NCBI GenBank assembly: GCA_964531525.1
Contig: CAZHDF010000076.1
Coordinates: 1 to 16,108 of the forward strand
From: CAYYWV01 sp964531525
GTDB lineage: Bacteria; Pseudomonadota; Alphaproteobacteria; JAAXGF01
Reading direction: 5' to 3'
DNA: 16,108 nucleotides
Shown here piece by piece: positions 15,322 to 16,108 of the stretch. The position numbers and the translations under genes are program-made. A model generated the notes under the pieces. It worked only from the letters and a program-made list of their open reading frames with translations. It was not told where the DNA came from and searched no databases. Position 1 is the first letter of the stretch. Every line of letters begins with the position of its first letter.

Positions 15322-15331
15322 GGACGCTCCC

Positions 15332-16102
15332 GTGGCGGCGGCTGCGCGGTCCCAACCCCGCGACCCCGCGCGCATCCTCGTCTTGCAGCATGCCCGCGAG
15401 GGACGGCCGGGCCTGATCGGCGATGCCCTGGCGGATCGCGGAATCCTGCCCGAGACGCGCTTTCCCCACGAGGGCGAGCCGTTGCCCGCGAGCCCGGAGG
15501 CGTTCGACGGGCTGGTCCTGATGGGCGGCATCATGTCCGCCTACGACGACGATGTCTGCCCGCATTACCCGGCGCTGCTCGACCTGATACGCGCCTGCGA
15601 GGCGGCCGCCCGCCCGGTCCTCGGCGTCTGTCTCGGCGCCCAACTCGTCGCCCGCGCCTTCGGCGGCGAGGTTTTCCCCTTCGCTCATGTCGAGTTCGGC
15701 TTTTTCCCGCTCTCGGCGACCGAGGCCGCCGCGCGCGACCCCGTGACCGTCGGCTTGCCGAGCCGTTTCTCCCTGATGCAGTGGCACGGCGACACCTTCA
15801 CGCCGCCCGAGCGCGCGACGCTCCTTCTGCGTGGCGACGACTGCCCGAACCAGGCGATGCGCATCGGGCGCTGGGTCCATGCCTTCCAGTGCCATTTCGA
15901 GGTCACGCGCGAAATGGCCCTCGAATGGGCCGGGGTCCATGCGCGCCTGTCCGGCCGCGACGCCGGGGCGCTGGAGGGGCGAATCGCGACGCAGTGGCGG
16001 GCGCATGGGACCGAGGCCATGCGCCGGGGCCGGTTGATCGCCGAAAACTGGCTCGATCTGGTCGAGACCGCGCGCGCCGCGCGCGCCACGGCCGGCTTCT
16101 AG
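15332..16102 (+). CDS. Class I glutamine amidotransferase (GMP-synthase-like GATase domain protein)
   Basis: A 256-residue protein starting at GTG 15332, seven bases after AAGGA (15320-15324), which overlaps the stop of the PLP enzyme gene. It is a stand-alone GATase1 domain: FDGLVLMGGIMSAYDDD, the nucleophile elbow LGVCLGAQLVARAFGG with C100, WHGDTF, and the His-x-Glu pair as CHFEVT (H188, E190), which complete a Cys-His-Glu triad. There is no synthetase domain. Such free-standing proteins are annotated as GMP synthase-like, but some relatives hydrolyse gamma-glutamyl amides in amine catabolism. In a cluster with a polyamine-type importer and a PLP enzyme, removal of a gamma-glutamyl group or ammonia transfer to a partner is plausible. 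No gamma-glutamyl ligase is in view, though one may lie downstream of the window. It ends six bases before the edge. Confidence 0.85.
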   Translation: MAAAARSQPRDPARILVLQHAREGRPGLIGDALADRGILPETRFPHEGEPLPASPEAFDGLVLMGGIMSAYDDDVCPHYPALLDLIRACEAAARPVLGVCLGAQLVARAFGGEVFPFAHVEFGFFPLSATEAAARDPVTVGLPSRFSLMQWHGDTFTPPERATLLLRGDDCPNQAMRIGRWVHAFQCHFEVTREMALEWAGVHARLSGRDAGALEGRIATQWRAHGTEAMRRGRLIAENWLDLVETARAARATAGF

Positions 16103-16108
16103 CGCGGG

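Noticed and set aside
1..16108. CRISPR array, tRNA, rRNA or intact mobile element
   Set aside because: No regularly spaced short repeats beyond those listed, no cloverleaf-like or rRNA-like sequence, and no transposase or integrase was recognised on either strand.

Overview
The window reads as chromosomal DNA of a GC-rich proteobacterium, most likely an alphaproteobacterium. This is an inference from the high GC by eye, tightly overlapping operons, a Tat-exported solute-binding protein and the gene families present; no rRNA or other taxonomic marker is available. All convincing genes lie on the + strand, in two blocks. No tRNA, rRNA, CRISPR array, integrase or intact insertion sequence was seen.

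Block 1 (1-7758) is the distal part of a complex I / group 4 hydrogenase-like operon. In order it holds a 5'-truncated NuoD/hydrogenase-large-subunit-like protein, then NuoH-, NuoJ-, NuoK-, NuoL-, NuoM- and NuoN-like membrane subunits. Most start/stop codons overlap by 1-4 bases, so the block is probably translationally coupled. It is not ordinary complex I. The NuoD-like protein lacks the Ni-Fe cysteines and the quinone-site histidine loop, and it carries an N-terminal array of heavy-metal-binding (CPMHP...CPKC) repeats plus a Met/His-rich tail. The NuoH-like subunit has lost several carboxylates of the quinone/E-channel region, and the NuoN-like subunit lacks the TM5 glutamate. No NuoI gene sits between H and J. 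It most resembles an energy-converting-hydrogenase-related (Ehr) complex, here with an unusual metal-binding extension.

A 260-base gap (7759-8018) separates the blocks. It holds a tandem TGTCAAG repeat and small inverted repeats.

Block 2 (8019-16102) is a transport and metabolism cluster. It has a Tat-exported PotD-type binding protein, a PotA-type ATPase, PotB- and PotC-type permeases, an SDR dehydrogenase, an APH-fold small-molecule kinase, a class III PLP enzyme and a class I glutamine amidotransferase. A second tandem TGTCAAG repeat lies just upstream of the PLP enzyme. The likely picture is uptake of a cationic or hydroxylated amine, followed by oxidation, phosphorylation and PLP-dependent transamination or phosphate elimination. 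The substrate cannot be read from the sequence. The kinase plus class III PLP pair recalls the hydroxylysine kinase / phospho-lyase pair.

The most noteworthy points are the metal-binding repeats fused to a cysteine-less hydrogenase-like subunit, the altered proton and quinone residues in the same operon, and the paired TGTCAAG repeats placed before both parts of block 2.
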